Source of the DNA: Mucilaginibacter terrigena
GTDB lineage: Bacteria; Bacteroidota; Bacteroidia; Sphingobacteriales; Sphingobacteriaceae
Length of the DNA: 62,354 nucleotides
Direction of reading: 5' to 3'
NCBI RefSeq assembly: GCF_004168255.1
Contig: NZ_SEWG01000011.1
Coordinates: 1 to 62,354 of the forward strand
In this document: positions 24,991 through 33,537 of the stretch, piece by piece
Layout of the letters: each line of letters starts with the position of its first letter
Position numbering within the stretch: position 1 is the stretch's first letter
The notes under the pieces: model-generated
What the model saw: the letters and a program-made list of their open reading frames with translations, nothing else
Database searches by the model: none
What the model was told of the DNA's origin: nothing
Made by a program: the position numbers and the translations under genes

Positions 24991-26649
24991 TTAATCTTCT
25001 ATCGGCGATGGCCTCATTTTCTCCCTTATCGCCCTAAATTCCGAGCCTTTCTTCCAACCTGGGAAAGTGGTTTCGTTGCTTAATTTAACGCCCAATTGGT
25101 ACATCAGGTTAGCGGTTTGCGCCATGCCCTTGGTATCCATAGCTTCGCTGTACTCGTCTGATGGCTGGTGGTAGTGCTGTTCGTTATATTCCTTAGCTTT
25201 TTCCTTGCCAAAAGCCTCGCCGCGCTGGATGCTTTTTGCCCCGTTATGCAGATCGAGCGCCGGCACACCCACCTTAGCAAAGTTGAAATGATCCGACCGG
25301 TAGTAGCTCCCCGAGCCGGGTGTTTCATCGCCCACCACATCCCAGCCTTTTGGCTTGGTTAGCGCTATCACGTAATCGTCCAGGTCGTTTTGCCCTTTGC
25401 CGGTGATAGAGAAATTGCTTGTTTCGCCAAAATCTGATAAAGCATCGATATTTAAATTGGCAACCGTTTTATCAAGCGGATAAACCGGGTGTGTGGCATA
25501 ATATTCCGAACCTAACAAACCCTGTTCTTCAGCAGTAACGGCTAAGAAAACTATGCTGCGTTTTGGCTTATCTTTTTGCTGCATAAACTTTTTAGCCACG
25601 GCCAAAACAGCCGCAACACCACTGGCATTATCTACCGCGCCGTTGTAAATGCTGTCGCCTTTTGCATCGGGTTTACCTATCCCGAAGTGGTCCCAGTGGG
25701 CGGTGTATAAAATGGTTTCATCCGGCCTGGCAGTGCCCTTTAAAGTAGCTATCACGTTATGCGATTTTGAATATTTAAGCGTGTTTTTTAAGCTTAGCGA
25801 TACATAGCTGTTTAGCGGCACTGCCTTAAAATCTTTTTTACGGGCATAAGCGCGGATATCCCCCGTAATCCCTGCTGATGAGAGCAGTTTGGTGGCGGCT
25901 TCTTCGCTCATCCAGCCTTCAACCTGGCAACGGTTCATGTGCTTGTCGGCCTGCTGCAGGTACAGTTTTGCACCCGTAAAGCTATTTTGTATTACCTGCC
26001 AGCCATAGCTTGCCGGTTCGGTCTGGTGTACGATGATCACGCCTGCGGCGCCCTGTCGTGCGGCTTCTTCATACTTGTAGGTCCAGCGGCCATAGTAGCT
26101 CATGGTATCACCCTTAAACAGTTTTTCGCCTGCCTTAAAGCCGGGGTCGTTCACCAAAACAATAACGGTTTTGCCTTTAACATCAATGCCTTTGTAGTCG
26201 TTCCAGCCGTACTCGGGCGCTACAACACCAAAGCCTGCGAAAATTAGCGGCGAGTTCTTCAAACTCAAGGTATCTACTTCGCGGCGGGTTGCCGCAACAA
26301 AATCAACACCCGGTTTAAGGGCCACGGTTGCCGCGCCGTTTATGGTCATATCTTGCGAAGCAGAAGTAATTTCTACCAACGGCACTTCCTGAAAATAACT
26401 GCCCTTGTTGCCAGGCTCCAGGCCGAGTTTTTTAAATTCGCCGGCTATGTAGGCAATGGTTTTATCCTCACCTTTGGTGAACGGCTTGCGGCCAAGCAGG
26501 CTATCGTTTGCCAAAACGGCAATATGCTGGCGTATATCCGCGGCCATGCCGGTATCGGGCGTTGTGGCGATGGTGGTTTTCTTCTCAGTACCTGTGCAGC
26601 CGGCTAAAAAGGCGGCAACAACTAAAAAGCTTATGAAATTTAGTTTCAT
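24991..26649 (-). CDS. M28-family zinc aminopeptidase lipoprotein
   Basis: 552 residues from MKLNFISFLVV; an upstream in-frame Met adds only eight polar residues. Lipobox FLAGC puts the mature N-terminus at about Cys17. An inserted PA domain (about 130-270) lies ahead of the catalytic domain. Zinc and catalytic residues: TAHWDHFG (His and bridging Asp region), VDNASGVAAVLA (Asp), VTAEEQGLLGS (catalytic Glu and Zn Glu), NIDALSD (Asp) and YRSDHFNF (His). It would digest peptides at the cell surface or in the periplasm. Monocistronic. Confidence 0.93.
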   Translation of the reverse strand: MKLNFISFLVVAAFLAGCTGTEKKTTIATTPDTGMAADIRQHIAVLANDSLLGRKPFTKGEDKTIAYIAGEFKKLGLEPGNKGSYFQEVPLVEITSASQDMTINGAATVALKPGVDFVAATRREVDTLSLKNSPLIFAGFGVVAPEYGWNDYKGIDVKGKTVIVLVNDPGFKAGEKLFKGDTMSYYGRWTYKYEEAARQGAAGVIIVHQTEPASYGWQVIQNSFTGAKLYLQQADKHMNRCQVEGWMSEEAATKLLSSAGITGDIRAYARKKDFKAVPLNSYVSLSLKNTLKYSKSHNVIATLKGTARPDETILYTAHWDHFGIGKPDAKGDSIYNGAVDNASGVAAVLAVAKKFMQQKDKPKRSIVFLAVTAEEQGLLGSEYYATHPVYPLDKTVANLNIDALSDFGETSNFSITGKGQNDLDDYVIALTKPKGWDVVGDETPGSGSYYRSDHFNFAKVGVPALDLHNGAKSIQRGEAFGKEKAKEYNEQHYHQPSDEYSEAMDTKGMAQTANLMYQLGVKLSNETTFPGWKKGSEFRAIREKMRPSPIED

Positions 26650-26710
26650 GGGTTTAATGTGTTTGTTAGTCAAATATAGGAAAGAAAGATTTTGTTTGAC
26701 GTGGGCTATT

Positions 26711-26905
26711 ACTCACCCCGACATCGCTACGCTCGTCGACCCTCTCTCCGCAAGCGGAAAGAGGGTGAGAATAAAAAATATGAATTTTTATCCCCCTCTT
26801 TGCGCAGCAGAGAGGGGGCAGGGGGTGAGTTAACTGTAAAAGCGATAGGCCTACAAGATTATTCATTATGCTTTTACTCCCTCTCCTTTGGAGAGGGCTG
26901 AGGAG
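26711..26905. repeat. Cluster of GC-rich hairpins upstream of ileS
   Basis: Outer arms ACTCACCCC (26711-26719) and GGGGTGAGT (26822-26830) enclose two hairpins: ACCCTCTCTCC with GGAAAGAGGGT (26739-26765) and CCCCCTCT with AGAGGGGG (26792-26818). A third, CCCTCTCC/GGAGAGGG with a short loop, lies at 26879-26897. These fill most of the 353-base gap between the peptidase and ileS, which contains no gene. CCCTCTC words recur in all three, so this is a repeat family of its own. Confidence 0.65.
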
Positions 26906-26964
26906 AGGCTCAAATCTCTCCGTCATAATTAGCCATTTAACTATCATTTAATAATAAAATTCGC

Positions 26965-26972
26965 TATTTTTG
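26965..26972 (+). promoter_or_regulatory. Promoter -7 element of ileS
   Basis: TATTTTTG fits TAnnTTTG and lies 30 bases before the ATG at 27003. It also argues against the in-frame TTG at 26970 as a start. Confidence 0.6.
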
Positions 26973-27002
26973 CAACCTTTAAAATTCGACGCGAACACAT
27001 TG

Positions 27003-30000
27003 ATGTACAAGGAATATAAGCAGTTAAATCTATCCCAAACAGGTAAAGACGTGCTGGATTTCTGGAAACAGAACGGCATCTTCGAGAAAAGTATCAGCAG
27101 CAGGCCGGCAAGCAAGCCGTACACCTTTTATGAAGGCCCGCCCAGCGCTAATGGTATGCCCGGTATTCACCACGTTATGGGGCGGAGTATCAAGGATATT
27201 TTTTGCCGTTATAAAACCCTAAAAGGTTACCAGGTAAAGCGTAAAGGCGGCTGGGATACCCATGGTTTGCCCATTGAACTGGCGGTTGAAAAATCGTTAG
27301 GCATCACTAAGGATGATATCGGTAAAAAAATTACCGTTAAAGAATATAACGACGCCTGCCGCAAGGAGGTGATGCGCTATACCGATGTTTGGAACGACCT
27401 TACCCTGAAAATGGGCTATTGGGTAGACCTGGACAACCCATACGTTACCTACGAGAACGAATACATCGAAAGCCTTTGGTGGATCCTGAAACAACTTTAC
27501 GATAAGGATCTGCTGTATAAAGGTTATACCGTACAGCCATACTCGCCAAAATCGGGCACGGGCCTAAGCTCGCACGAGCTGAACCAGCCGGGTACTTACA
27601 AAATGGTGAAGGATACGACTATCGTTGCCCAGTTTAAAGTAAAGAACGATAAAGATTCGGCATTTTTATTTGATGGCGTAAGCAGCGATGTTTTTATCCT
27701 GGCCTGGACGACAACCCCCTGGACGCTGCCATCAAACTGTGCCTTAGCCGTTGGCGAGGGCATCAGCTATGTACAAATAAACACCTTTAACCCTTACACC
27801 TACGACCCCATCAGCGTTGTATTGGCTAAGGACCTGGTGAAAAAATATTTTAAGCCCGAAGGCGAGAACGCGTCTTTTGAAGATTACAAAAGCGGCGATA
27901 AGATCATCCCCTGGACCTTAACCCGCGAGTTTAAAGGAACCGACCTGCTGGGTATCCACTACGAGCAGCTAATGCCGTACGTAACCAATGCCGACCTGGA
28001 AAAAAATGCTTTCCGTGTTATCCCCGCCGATTTTGTAACTACCGAGGATGGTACAGGTATAGTGCACACCGCATCTGTTTTTGGGGCGGATGACTTTAGG
28101 GCATGTAAGGAGAATAACGTGCCCTCCGTTATGGTGAAGGACGAGAATGGTAAGGAAGTACCCCTTGTTGATAAACAAGGCCGCTTTGTAGAAGAGGTTA
28201 CCGATTTTGCCGGCCGTTACGTTAAAGAAGAATATTATACCGATGCAGATCGAGCAGCAGATGGTTTTAAACCCACTGACGTACTGATCTCCATCAAACT
28301 CAAAACAGAGAACAAGGCGTTCGACGTTAAAAAATACGAGCACAGCTACCCGCACTCGTGGCGTTCTGATGAACCTATACTATACTATCCGCTGGATAGC
28401 TGGTTCATCCGTACCACCGCGGTGAAGGATAAAATGGTTGCGCTGAACAAAACCATCAACTGGAAACCCGAAAGCACCGGTACAGGCCGTTTTGGCAACT
28501 GGCTGGAAAACCTGGTAGACTGGAACCTGTCGCGTTCGCGCTACTGGGGTACCCCGCTGCCTATCTGGCGCGAGGAAGATGGCAAAGAAGAAAAATGTAT
28601 CGGCTCGATAGAAGAACTGAATGCGGAGATCGAGAAATCTATCGCTGCCGGTTTAATGCCTGCGGGCTTCAAGCTGGAGGATATGCACCGTCCTTACGTG
28701 GATGATGTGATCTTAACTTCATCAACCGGTAAACGTATGCTGCGCGAGCCTGACCTGATTGATGTTTGGTTTGATAGTGGCGCCATGCCTTATGCGCAGT
28801 GGCATTTCCCGTTCGAAAATAAAGAGGATTTTGCCGCTGCCTACCCGGCCGATTTTATCGCCGAAGGTGTTGACCAAACCCGCGGCTGGTTCTTTACCCT
28901 GCACGCCATAGCGGTGATGCTGAGCGAAGCCAGCGATGAGGTGAAAGCTATAAATCAGCAGGTTGGCAACAAAGGTGTAGCGTTTAAAAACGTTGTATCA
29001 AACGGGCTTGTGCTGGATAAGAACGGTAACAAAATGTCTAAGCGATTAGGCAACGGTGTAGATCCGTTTGAAACTATTGAGCAATTTGGTGCCGATGCGG
29101 CCCGCTGGTACATGATCAGCAACGCATCGCCGTGGGATAACCTTAAGTTTAATATAGAGGGGCTGGACGAGGTTCGCCGTAAATTCTTCGGTACGCTTTA
29201 CAACACTTATTCATTCTTTGTGCTTTATGCCAATATCGATAAGTTTAAATACGAGGAAGCCGAGATAGCCCTTGATAAACGCCCCGAGCTTGACCGTTGG
29301 ATCATCTCGTTACTAAACACATTGAGCAAAGAGGTTGACGGTTTTTACGCCGATTTTGAACCGACCAAAGCTGCCCGTGCTATACAGGAATTTGTTGATG
29401 CACATTTTAGCAACTGGTATATCCGTTTAAGTCGCCGCCGTTTCTGGCGTTCGGATAATTCTGAGGATAAGCTATCGGCTTACCAAACGCTTTATACTTG
29501 TTTAATCACCATCAGCAAATTAATGTCGCCTATAGCTCCGTTTTTTGCAGAGCGTTTATATACTGACCTGAACAGTGTTACCGGCAAAGAGGAATTTGAA
29601 TCGGTACACCTGGCTTACTACCCCGAGTATCATAATGATTTGGTGGATGCTGATTTAGAAGAAAGCATGCAATTGGCACAGGATATATCATCACTGGTAT
29701 TATCTATACGTAAAAAAATAGAAGTACCTGTTCGCCGCCCATTAATGAAAATTCTTTTGCCAATATTGGATAAGAACTTCAAAAAGAAGGTAGAGCGGGT
29801 AAAGGAACTCATACTATCCGAAACCAATGTTAAGAGTATAGAGTACATTACCGATGCAGCCGGTTTCATCAAGAAAAAGATAAAGCCAAACTTTAAGGCA
29901 CTGGGCGCTAAAGTGGGTAAAGATATGAAGGATGTAGCTGCGGCTATCAATGCTTTTGGCCAGGAACAGATATCCGAATTGGAAGCAAACGGTTCAATCT

Positions 30001-30386
30001 TGATACTTGATACTAAATACTCGATACAATTATCCGACGTAGAAATTATCGCCGAAGATGTACCGGGGTGGCAGGTTGCAAATTTAGGAAAACTAACCGT
30101 GGCTTTAGATGTTACGATAACCAACGAACTGAAGGAGGAAGGTATTGCCCGCGAATTTGTAAACCGTGTACAAAACATCCGCAAGGACAAAGGTTTTGAA
30201 GTTACCGACCGCATAAACGTACGCGTAAATTGCGGCCCGGAGATTTGGAAAGCACTGGAAAATAATTTATCCTATATTTGCGCCGAAATTTTAGCCGATG
30301 GCCTGGTACTTGATAATGAGTTAACTGACGGTGTAAAGGCCGTTATTGATGAGAATGAAATTTTGATCGCTATAAGTAAAAGTTAA
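27003..30386 (+). CDS. ileS: Isoleucyl-tRNA synthetase, eukaryote-like class
   Basis: 1127 residues from MYKEYKQLNLSQ. It charges tRNA-Ile in the cytoplasm. The ATP motif HIGH appears as PSANGMPGIHH, and the KMSKS loop reads KMSKRLGN. Editing-domain motifs (LAWTTTPWTLPSN, GTGIVHTA) and the WD-rich GGWDTHGLP are present. The length above 1100, the KMSKR form and the C-terminal extension fit the second class (IleS2), shared with eukaryotic cytosolic enzymes, rather than the ~930-residue class of E. coli. Its stop directly abuts the next ATG, so it heads an operon with a DksA-like gene and lspA. Confidence 0.96.
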   Translation: MYKEYKQLNLSQTGKDVLDFWKQNGIFEKSISSRPASKPYTFYEGPPSANGMPGIHHVMGRSIKDIFCRYKTLKGYQVKRKGGWDTHGLPIELAVEKSLGITKDDIGKKITVKEYNDACRKEVMRYTDVWNDLTLKMGYWVDLDNPYVTYENEYIESLWWILKQLYDKDLLYKGYTVQPYSPKSGTGLSSHELNQPGTYKMVKDTTIVAQFKVKNDKDSAFLFDGVSSDVFILAWTTTPWTLPSNCALAVGEGISYVQINTFNPYTYDPISVVLAKDLVKKYFKPEGENASFEDYKSGDKIIPWTLTREFKGTDLLGIHYEQLMPYVTNADLEKNAFRVIPADFVTTEDGTGIVHTASVFGADDFRACKENNVPSVMVKDENGKEVPLVDKQGRFVEEVTDFAGRYVKEEYYTDADRAADGFKPTDVLISIKLKTENKAFDVKKYEHSYPHSWRSDEPILYYPLDSWFIRTTAVKDKMVALNKTINWKPESTGTGRFGNWLENLVDWNLSRSRYWGTPLPIWREEDGKEEKCIGSIEELNAEIEKSIAAGLMPAGFKLEDMHRPYVDDVILTSSTGKRMLREPDLIDVWFDSGAMPYAQWHFPFENKEDFAAAYPADFIAEGVDQTRGWFFTLHAIAVMLSEASDEVKAINQQVGNKGVAFKNVVSNGLVLDKNGNKMSKRLGNGVDPFETIEQFGADAARWYMISNASPWDNLKFNIEGLDEVRRKFFGTLYNTYSFFVLYANIDKFKYEEAEIALDKRPELDRWIISLLNTLSKEVDGFYADFEPTKAARAIQEFVDAHFSNWYIRLSRRRFWRSDNSEDKLSAYQTLYTCLITISKLMSPIAPFFAERLYTDLNSVTGKEEFESVHLAYYPEYHNDLVDADLEESMQLAQDISSLVLSIRKKIEVPVRRPLMKILLPILDKNFKKKVERVKELILSETNVKSIEYITDAAGFIKKKIKPNFKALGAKVGKDMKDVAAAINAFGQEQISELEANGSILILDTKYSIQLSDVEIIAEDVPGWQVANLGKLTVALDVTITNELKEEGIAREFVNRVQNIRKDKGFEVTDRINVRVNCGPEIWKALENNLSYICAEILADGLVLDNELTDGVKAVIDENEILIAISKS

Positions 30387-30764
30387 ATGGAAAACGAAAA
30401 AACAAGGTATTCTGATTCGGAATTAAAAGAATTTAAGGACCTATTATTGGAAAAACTACGCAGCTCGAAAGAGGAATTGAGCGCATTGGCTACATCGTTA
30501 AGCTCGCCAAACGCGAACGGTACTGATGATACTGCCGGTACATATAAAACACTGGAGGATGGATCTGCGACGTTGGAGAAAGAACAAATTAACCAGTTAG
30601 CTGCCCGCCAAAAGAAATTTATTGAGCAGTTAGAAGCCGCTTTGGTACGTATCGAAAACAAAACCTACGGTATTTGCCGCGAAACCGGTAAGCTTATCCC
30701 TAAAGAACGCCTGCGTGCAGTTCCGCACACCACGTTAACAATGGAAGCTAAATTGAAGCAATAA
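30387..30764 (+). CDS. TraR/DksA-family protein without the zinc cysteines
   Basis: 125 residues. N-terminal helices (LKEFKDLLLEKLRSSKEEL, LEKEQINQLAARQKKFIEQLEAALVRIEN) form the coiled coil that in DksA enters the RNA polymerase secondary channel. The C-terminal TYGICRETGKLIPKERLRAVPHTTLT matches the zinc-finger region, but only one of the usual four cysteines remains. The acidic tip pair of DksA is not obvious. Location directly between ileS and lspA, with no spacer on either side, is common in this phylum as I recall it. Role in transcription control is inferred from the family. Confidence 0.88.
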   Translation: MENEKTRYSDSELKEFKDLLLEKLRSSKEELSALATSLSSPNANGTDDTAGTYKTLEDGSATLEKEQINQLAARQKKFIEQLEAALVRIENKTYGICRETGKLIPKERLRAVPHTTLTMEAKLKQ

Positions 30765-31370
30765 ATGAAGGCTGCTTATACAAAACCTTTTTTAACCGCA
30801 GCATTTATTATTTTACTCGACCAGATCATCAAGATCTGGGTTAGGAAACACATGATCCTGGGCGACGAGATCCGTTTCCTTGGTAACCGCGGCATGCTGC
30901 ATTATACCGAAAATAATGGTATGGCCTTTGGCATGGAGCTTGGCGGTGAGTTTGGTAAGCTGGCCTTAACGTTGTTCCGTATTGTGGCGGTTTGCGGTAT
31001 AGGCTACGCGCTTGTGTTCCTGATTAAGCATAAATACCACCGTGGGTTAATTATGATGGTGGCGCTTATATTAGCCGGCGCACTGGGTAATATTATCGAT
31101 TCTACCTTTTACGGGGTTATTTATAAATACGCGGGCTTGTTTCATGGCCGGGTGGTTGATATGTTTTACTTCCCCCTGCTAACCGGTAGCTTTCCTAAAT
31201 GGCTACCCATATGGGGAGGCGAGGAGTTCATCTTTTTCCGCCCGGTGTTTAACCTTGCCGATGCATCGATATCCATAGGGGTTATTATGATACTGCTAAA
31301 CCAAAAGCGCTACTTTAAACAAGAAGAGCCCGAAGTAAGCAGCCCTAACAGCGAAATGGTAGAGGAGTAA
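30765..31370 (+). CDS. lspA: Lipoprotein signal peptidase
   Basis: 201 residues, four membrane helices, about 35 longer than E. coli LspA because of an insert around LLTGSFPKWLPIWGGEEFIFFRP. It cleaves the signal peptide of prolipoproteins in front of the lipid-modified Cys. Catalytic Asp residues lie in GALGNIIDSTFYG and FNLADASISIG; YTENNGMAFG is the conserved NxGxAF region. Last gene of the ileS operon, followed by a strong terminator. Its substrates include the many lipoproteins encoded in this window. Confidence 0.96.
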   Translation: MKAAYTKPFLTAAFIILLDQIIKIWVRKHMILGDEIRFLGNRGMLHYTENNGMAFGMELGGEFGKLALTLFRIVAVCGIGYALVFLIKHKYHRGLIMMVALILAGALGNIIDSTFYGVIYKYAGLFHGRVVDMFYFPLLTGSFPKWLPIWGGEEFIFFRPVFNLADASISIGVIMILLNQKRYFKQEEPEVSSPNSEMVEE

Positions 31371-31392
31371 ACATCTTCTTTATAAATATTTG

Positions 31393-31424
31393 AAGCCGCC
31401 CGGTTAACCGGGCGGCTTTTTGTT
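31393..31424 (+). terminator. Strong intrinsic terminator of the ileS-lspA operon
   Basis: AAGCCGCCCGG TTAA CCGGGCGGCTT is a perfect GC-rich palindrome followed by TTTTT. Confidence 0.92.
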
Positions 31425-31779
31425 TAATTGTCCTAACGGATAACTGAGCGCGACGAACGGAATGTCACCGTAAAATGCAGCATTGGCCTGTTCGGGTGGC
31501 ACAGCAACTGCTTTAGCATTAACTTTCATAGAGCAGGACGCAGCTGCGACTTTTCTTTGGTTACTTTCTTTTGAGAGAAAAGAAAGTGACATCCACTGAC
31601 AACTCATACGCTTCACTGCCAATCCTAACGGAGAACGGATAAGCGCCCTCACCCCTTTATTATCACCATATTAAAACACAGCAAAGCAATTGCGGTTACA
31701 TATTTATATTTTTTGCCTGTTTCAGATTAAACTATTGCTACGTAATTAACTCTACACACTATATACTTATTTAATACTT
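31425..31779. other. Gene-free interval with a CTTTCTTTT palindrome
   Basis: About 355 bases with no supported gene. The word CCTAACGGA appears at about 31433 and 31625. TTACTTTCTTTT-GAG-AGAAAAGAAAGTGA (31561-31589) is a near-perfect inverted repeat. It may be a decayed mobile or repeat remnant. The last ~100 bases are AT-rich and should hold the promoter of the next gene. Confidence 0.5.
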
Positions 31780-32475
31780 ATGAAAAAGATATTTTTAATA
31801 GCCGCATTAGTTGCCACCACATTTGGGGCGTTTGCACAAAGCGCAGACCTGCGCCGTAAAATTGAAGTTACCGGCATTGCCGAGCAGGAGGTTACTCCGG
31901 ATATCATCAACGTATCTATTTCCCTTAAAGAATACCTTAACGGTAAAAAGAAGGTTACCATCAGTCAGTTAGAAGCCCAGTTGGAAAAAGCCATTGCCGA
32001 AGCCGGGATAGCTAAAGAAGATTTTACGGTGAATAACCTGTCATCGTGGAATTACGAAACCGAGAAAAAGAAAAACCCCGACTTTTTGGCCAGCAAACAA
32101 TACGGCGTTAAGTTTCGCGATCTGAACAAGTTTAACCAGATCATGAGCAAGATAGACCCTAAGGGAATCCAAAGCACTAACATCGATAGCTACGATTACT
32201 CGAAAATAAACGAGATAAAAAACAAGCTTAAACTGCAGGCCTTACTTGCCGCGAGGGACAAAGCCGCGTTTTTAGTAGGCGGTTTAGGCGATAAGCTTGG
32301 CAGCGCGTTAAACATCAGCGAAAGCGATAACAGCAGTTTCCCGCAGCCGCGTATGTATGCTAACGTGATGTTTAAATCAAATGCAGCGGCAGATGCAGTA
32401 GTGCCGGAATCGGATATCGACTTTAAGAAGATCAAACTGAGTTTCCAGATCCAGGCTGTTTTCGAAATAAAATAA
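31780..32475 (+). CDS. SIMPL-domain (DUF541) secreted protein
   Basis: 231 residues. Signal peptide MKKIFLIAALVATTFGAFAQ with likely cleavage after AFA. The mature protein is one DUF541/SIMPL domain: IEVTGIAEQEVTPDIINVSISLKEYL, then VNNLSSWNYETEKKK and a long helix AALAARDKAAFLVGGLG-type segment (LKLQALLAARDKAAFLV). Family members are periplasmic or outer-membrane proteins with stress-related roles (YggE, BP26); mechanism unknown. Monocistronic with its own terminator. Confidence 0.9.
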   Translation: MKKIFLIAALVATTFGAFAQSADLRRKIEVTGIAEQEVTPDIINVSISLKEYLNGKKKVTISQLEAQLEKAIAEAGIAKEDFTVNNLSSWNYETEKKKNPDFLASKQYGVKFRDLNKFNQIMSKIDPKGIQSTNIDSYDYSKINEIKNKLKLQALLAARDKAAFLVGGLGDKLGSALNISESDNSSFPQPRMYANVMFKSNAAADAVVPESDIDFKKIKLSFQIQAVFEIK

Positions 32476-32495
32476 CCAACCCGCTATATATAATA

Positions 32496-32526
32496 AGCAG
32501 CCCCGCATTGTTGGGGCTGCTTTTGT
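32496..32526 (+). terminator. Intrinsic terminator after the SIMPL gene
   Basis: AGCAGCCCC and GGGGCTGCT with loop GCATTGT, then TTTTGTTTT. Confidence 0.9.
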
Positions 32527-32592
32527 TTTAAAGCGTTAGCAAACATTTATTTTATGGAGATGTTATTTGAAAACACTCGTAGTTTGATTGCC

Positions 32593-32832
32593 ATGAAAAC
32601 ATTAAGATATATAGCAGTAGCCGCTTTATTAGCCACATCAGTTTCTGCCTGTAAAGACCGCAGCAAGGCCACCTTAGGCGGCACGCAGGATACCGTTGCA
32701 AAAGCCGGCACCGGCGACCCAAACAATACGCACGCGGCAGATTCAACTAAAGTTGACAGCGCAAATAACAGCAATGCCGACCCAAGCGGCCGGGGCGCAA
32801 GCGATACTTTAAATTCGCGACCCGTTCATTAA
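32593..32832 (+). CDS. Small hydrophilic lipoprotein
   Basis: 79 residues from MKTLRYIAVAALLAT; an upstream ATG at 32554 would put a charged stretch before the signal peptide. Lipobox SVSAC. The mature part is low in complexity, rich in Asp, Ser, Asn, Thr and Ala (GDPNNTHAADSTKVDSANNSN), hence disordered. Short Ser/Asp-rich lipoproteins like this are frequent in Sphingobacteriaceae. Function unknown. Confidence 0.75.
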   Translation: MKTLRYIAVAALLATSVSACKDRSKATLGGTQDTVAKAGTGDPNNTHAADSTKVDSANNSNADPSGRGASDTLNSRPVH

Positions 32833-32918
32833 CAGGTGGTTAAATAATATTTTTTGCTCAAAGGGGTTGTTATTGTAAAATATACAATTTATATTCGTGT
32901 CCCCCAAACGGTTTGAGC

Positions 32919-33332
32919 ATGATACGTACACGTTCGAAGAGAGTGCTTTTGATAGCTCCGATAGCTTTTCCCGACCAGTTGCTGGCCGAGTACGACAACG
33001 TGAAACACATTTCGGTTATTACTGCCATATTCCCGTGTATCCACGAAATTAAGCCCGATGTTATCCTGTTTGACCACGCACACATGGCTGACCATATGGA
33101 ACGTGTATTGCGCCGGTTACAAACTAACCCCTTTTACAAACACATAAAAATTTGCTGCTACAAACGTAACGAAAGCGTTACGGCCGATGCTACCCTTAAG
33201 GTTTTAGGCGTACACCATATGATATACCACGCCGACCTGCAAAAGGAATCGAAAAGCAGCGCCACCCTTACCACTATAAACAACCTGGTAAATGCCTCGC
33301 TGGTTAAACTGATGGCGGGTGTAGCGCATTAA
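32919..33332 (+). CDS. Degenerate response-regulator-like protein
   Basis: 137 residues from MIRTRSKRVLLIAP; a TTG two codons earlier is also possible. The order of strands and helices resembles a CheY-type receiver: VLLIAPIAF, IKPDVILFDHAHMAD (strand with Asp at the phospho-acceptor place), IKICCYKRNES and VLGVHHMIYHADL (conserved end with a Tyr switch-like residue). The usual acidic pair after the first strand is missing, so ordinary phosphorylation is doubtful. No output domain and no kinase nearby. Confidence 0.6.
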   Translation: MIRTRSKRVLLIAPIAFPDQLLAEYDNVKHISVITAIFPCIHEIKPDVILFDHAHMADHMERVLRRLQTNPFYKHIKICCYKRNESVTADATLKVLGVHHMIYHADLQKESKSSATLTTINNLVNASLVKLMAGVAH

Positions 33333-33488
33333 ACAAATCATTTAGTCATTCGCTTTGCTGTCATTGAGTCATTGCACCTTGTTTGTCAACAAATCATCAA
33401 CTATTCACCACGCTCTCTCTCCACACACCTTTTTACATAGGGGTAACACTTTTACCATAAATTGCTGTTAAACTTGCATGCTTGTAAG

Positions 33489-33511
33489 CAGTGTTCAATA
33501 AATTAACACTG
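33489..33511. promoter_or_regulatory. Palindrome upstream of bshA
   Basis: CAGTGTT and AACACTG separated by 8 AT-rich bases, 26 bases before the bshA ATG. Possible operator or leader hairpin; nothing more can be said. The rest of the 205-base gap shows no gene. Confidence 0.35.
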
Positions 33512-33537
33512 GTTAAGCTTAAAGCGTATCACACAAA

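Noticed and set aside
26970..27002. TTG start for ileS
   Set aside because: It overlaps the -7 promoter element; the ATG at 27003 gives the conserved MYKEYKQLNLSQ start.
31425..31779. Remnant coding frame
   Set aside because: No frame of useful length shows recognisable sequence; only short repeats are visible.
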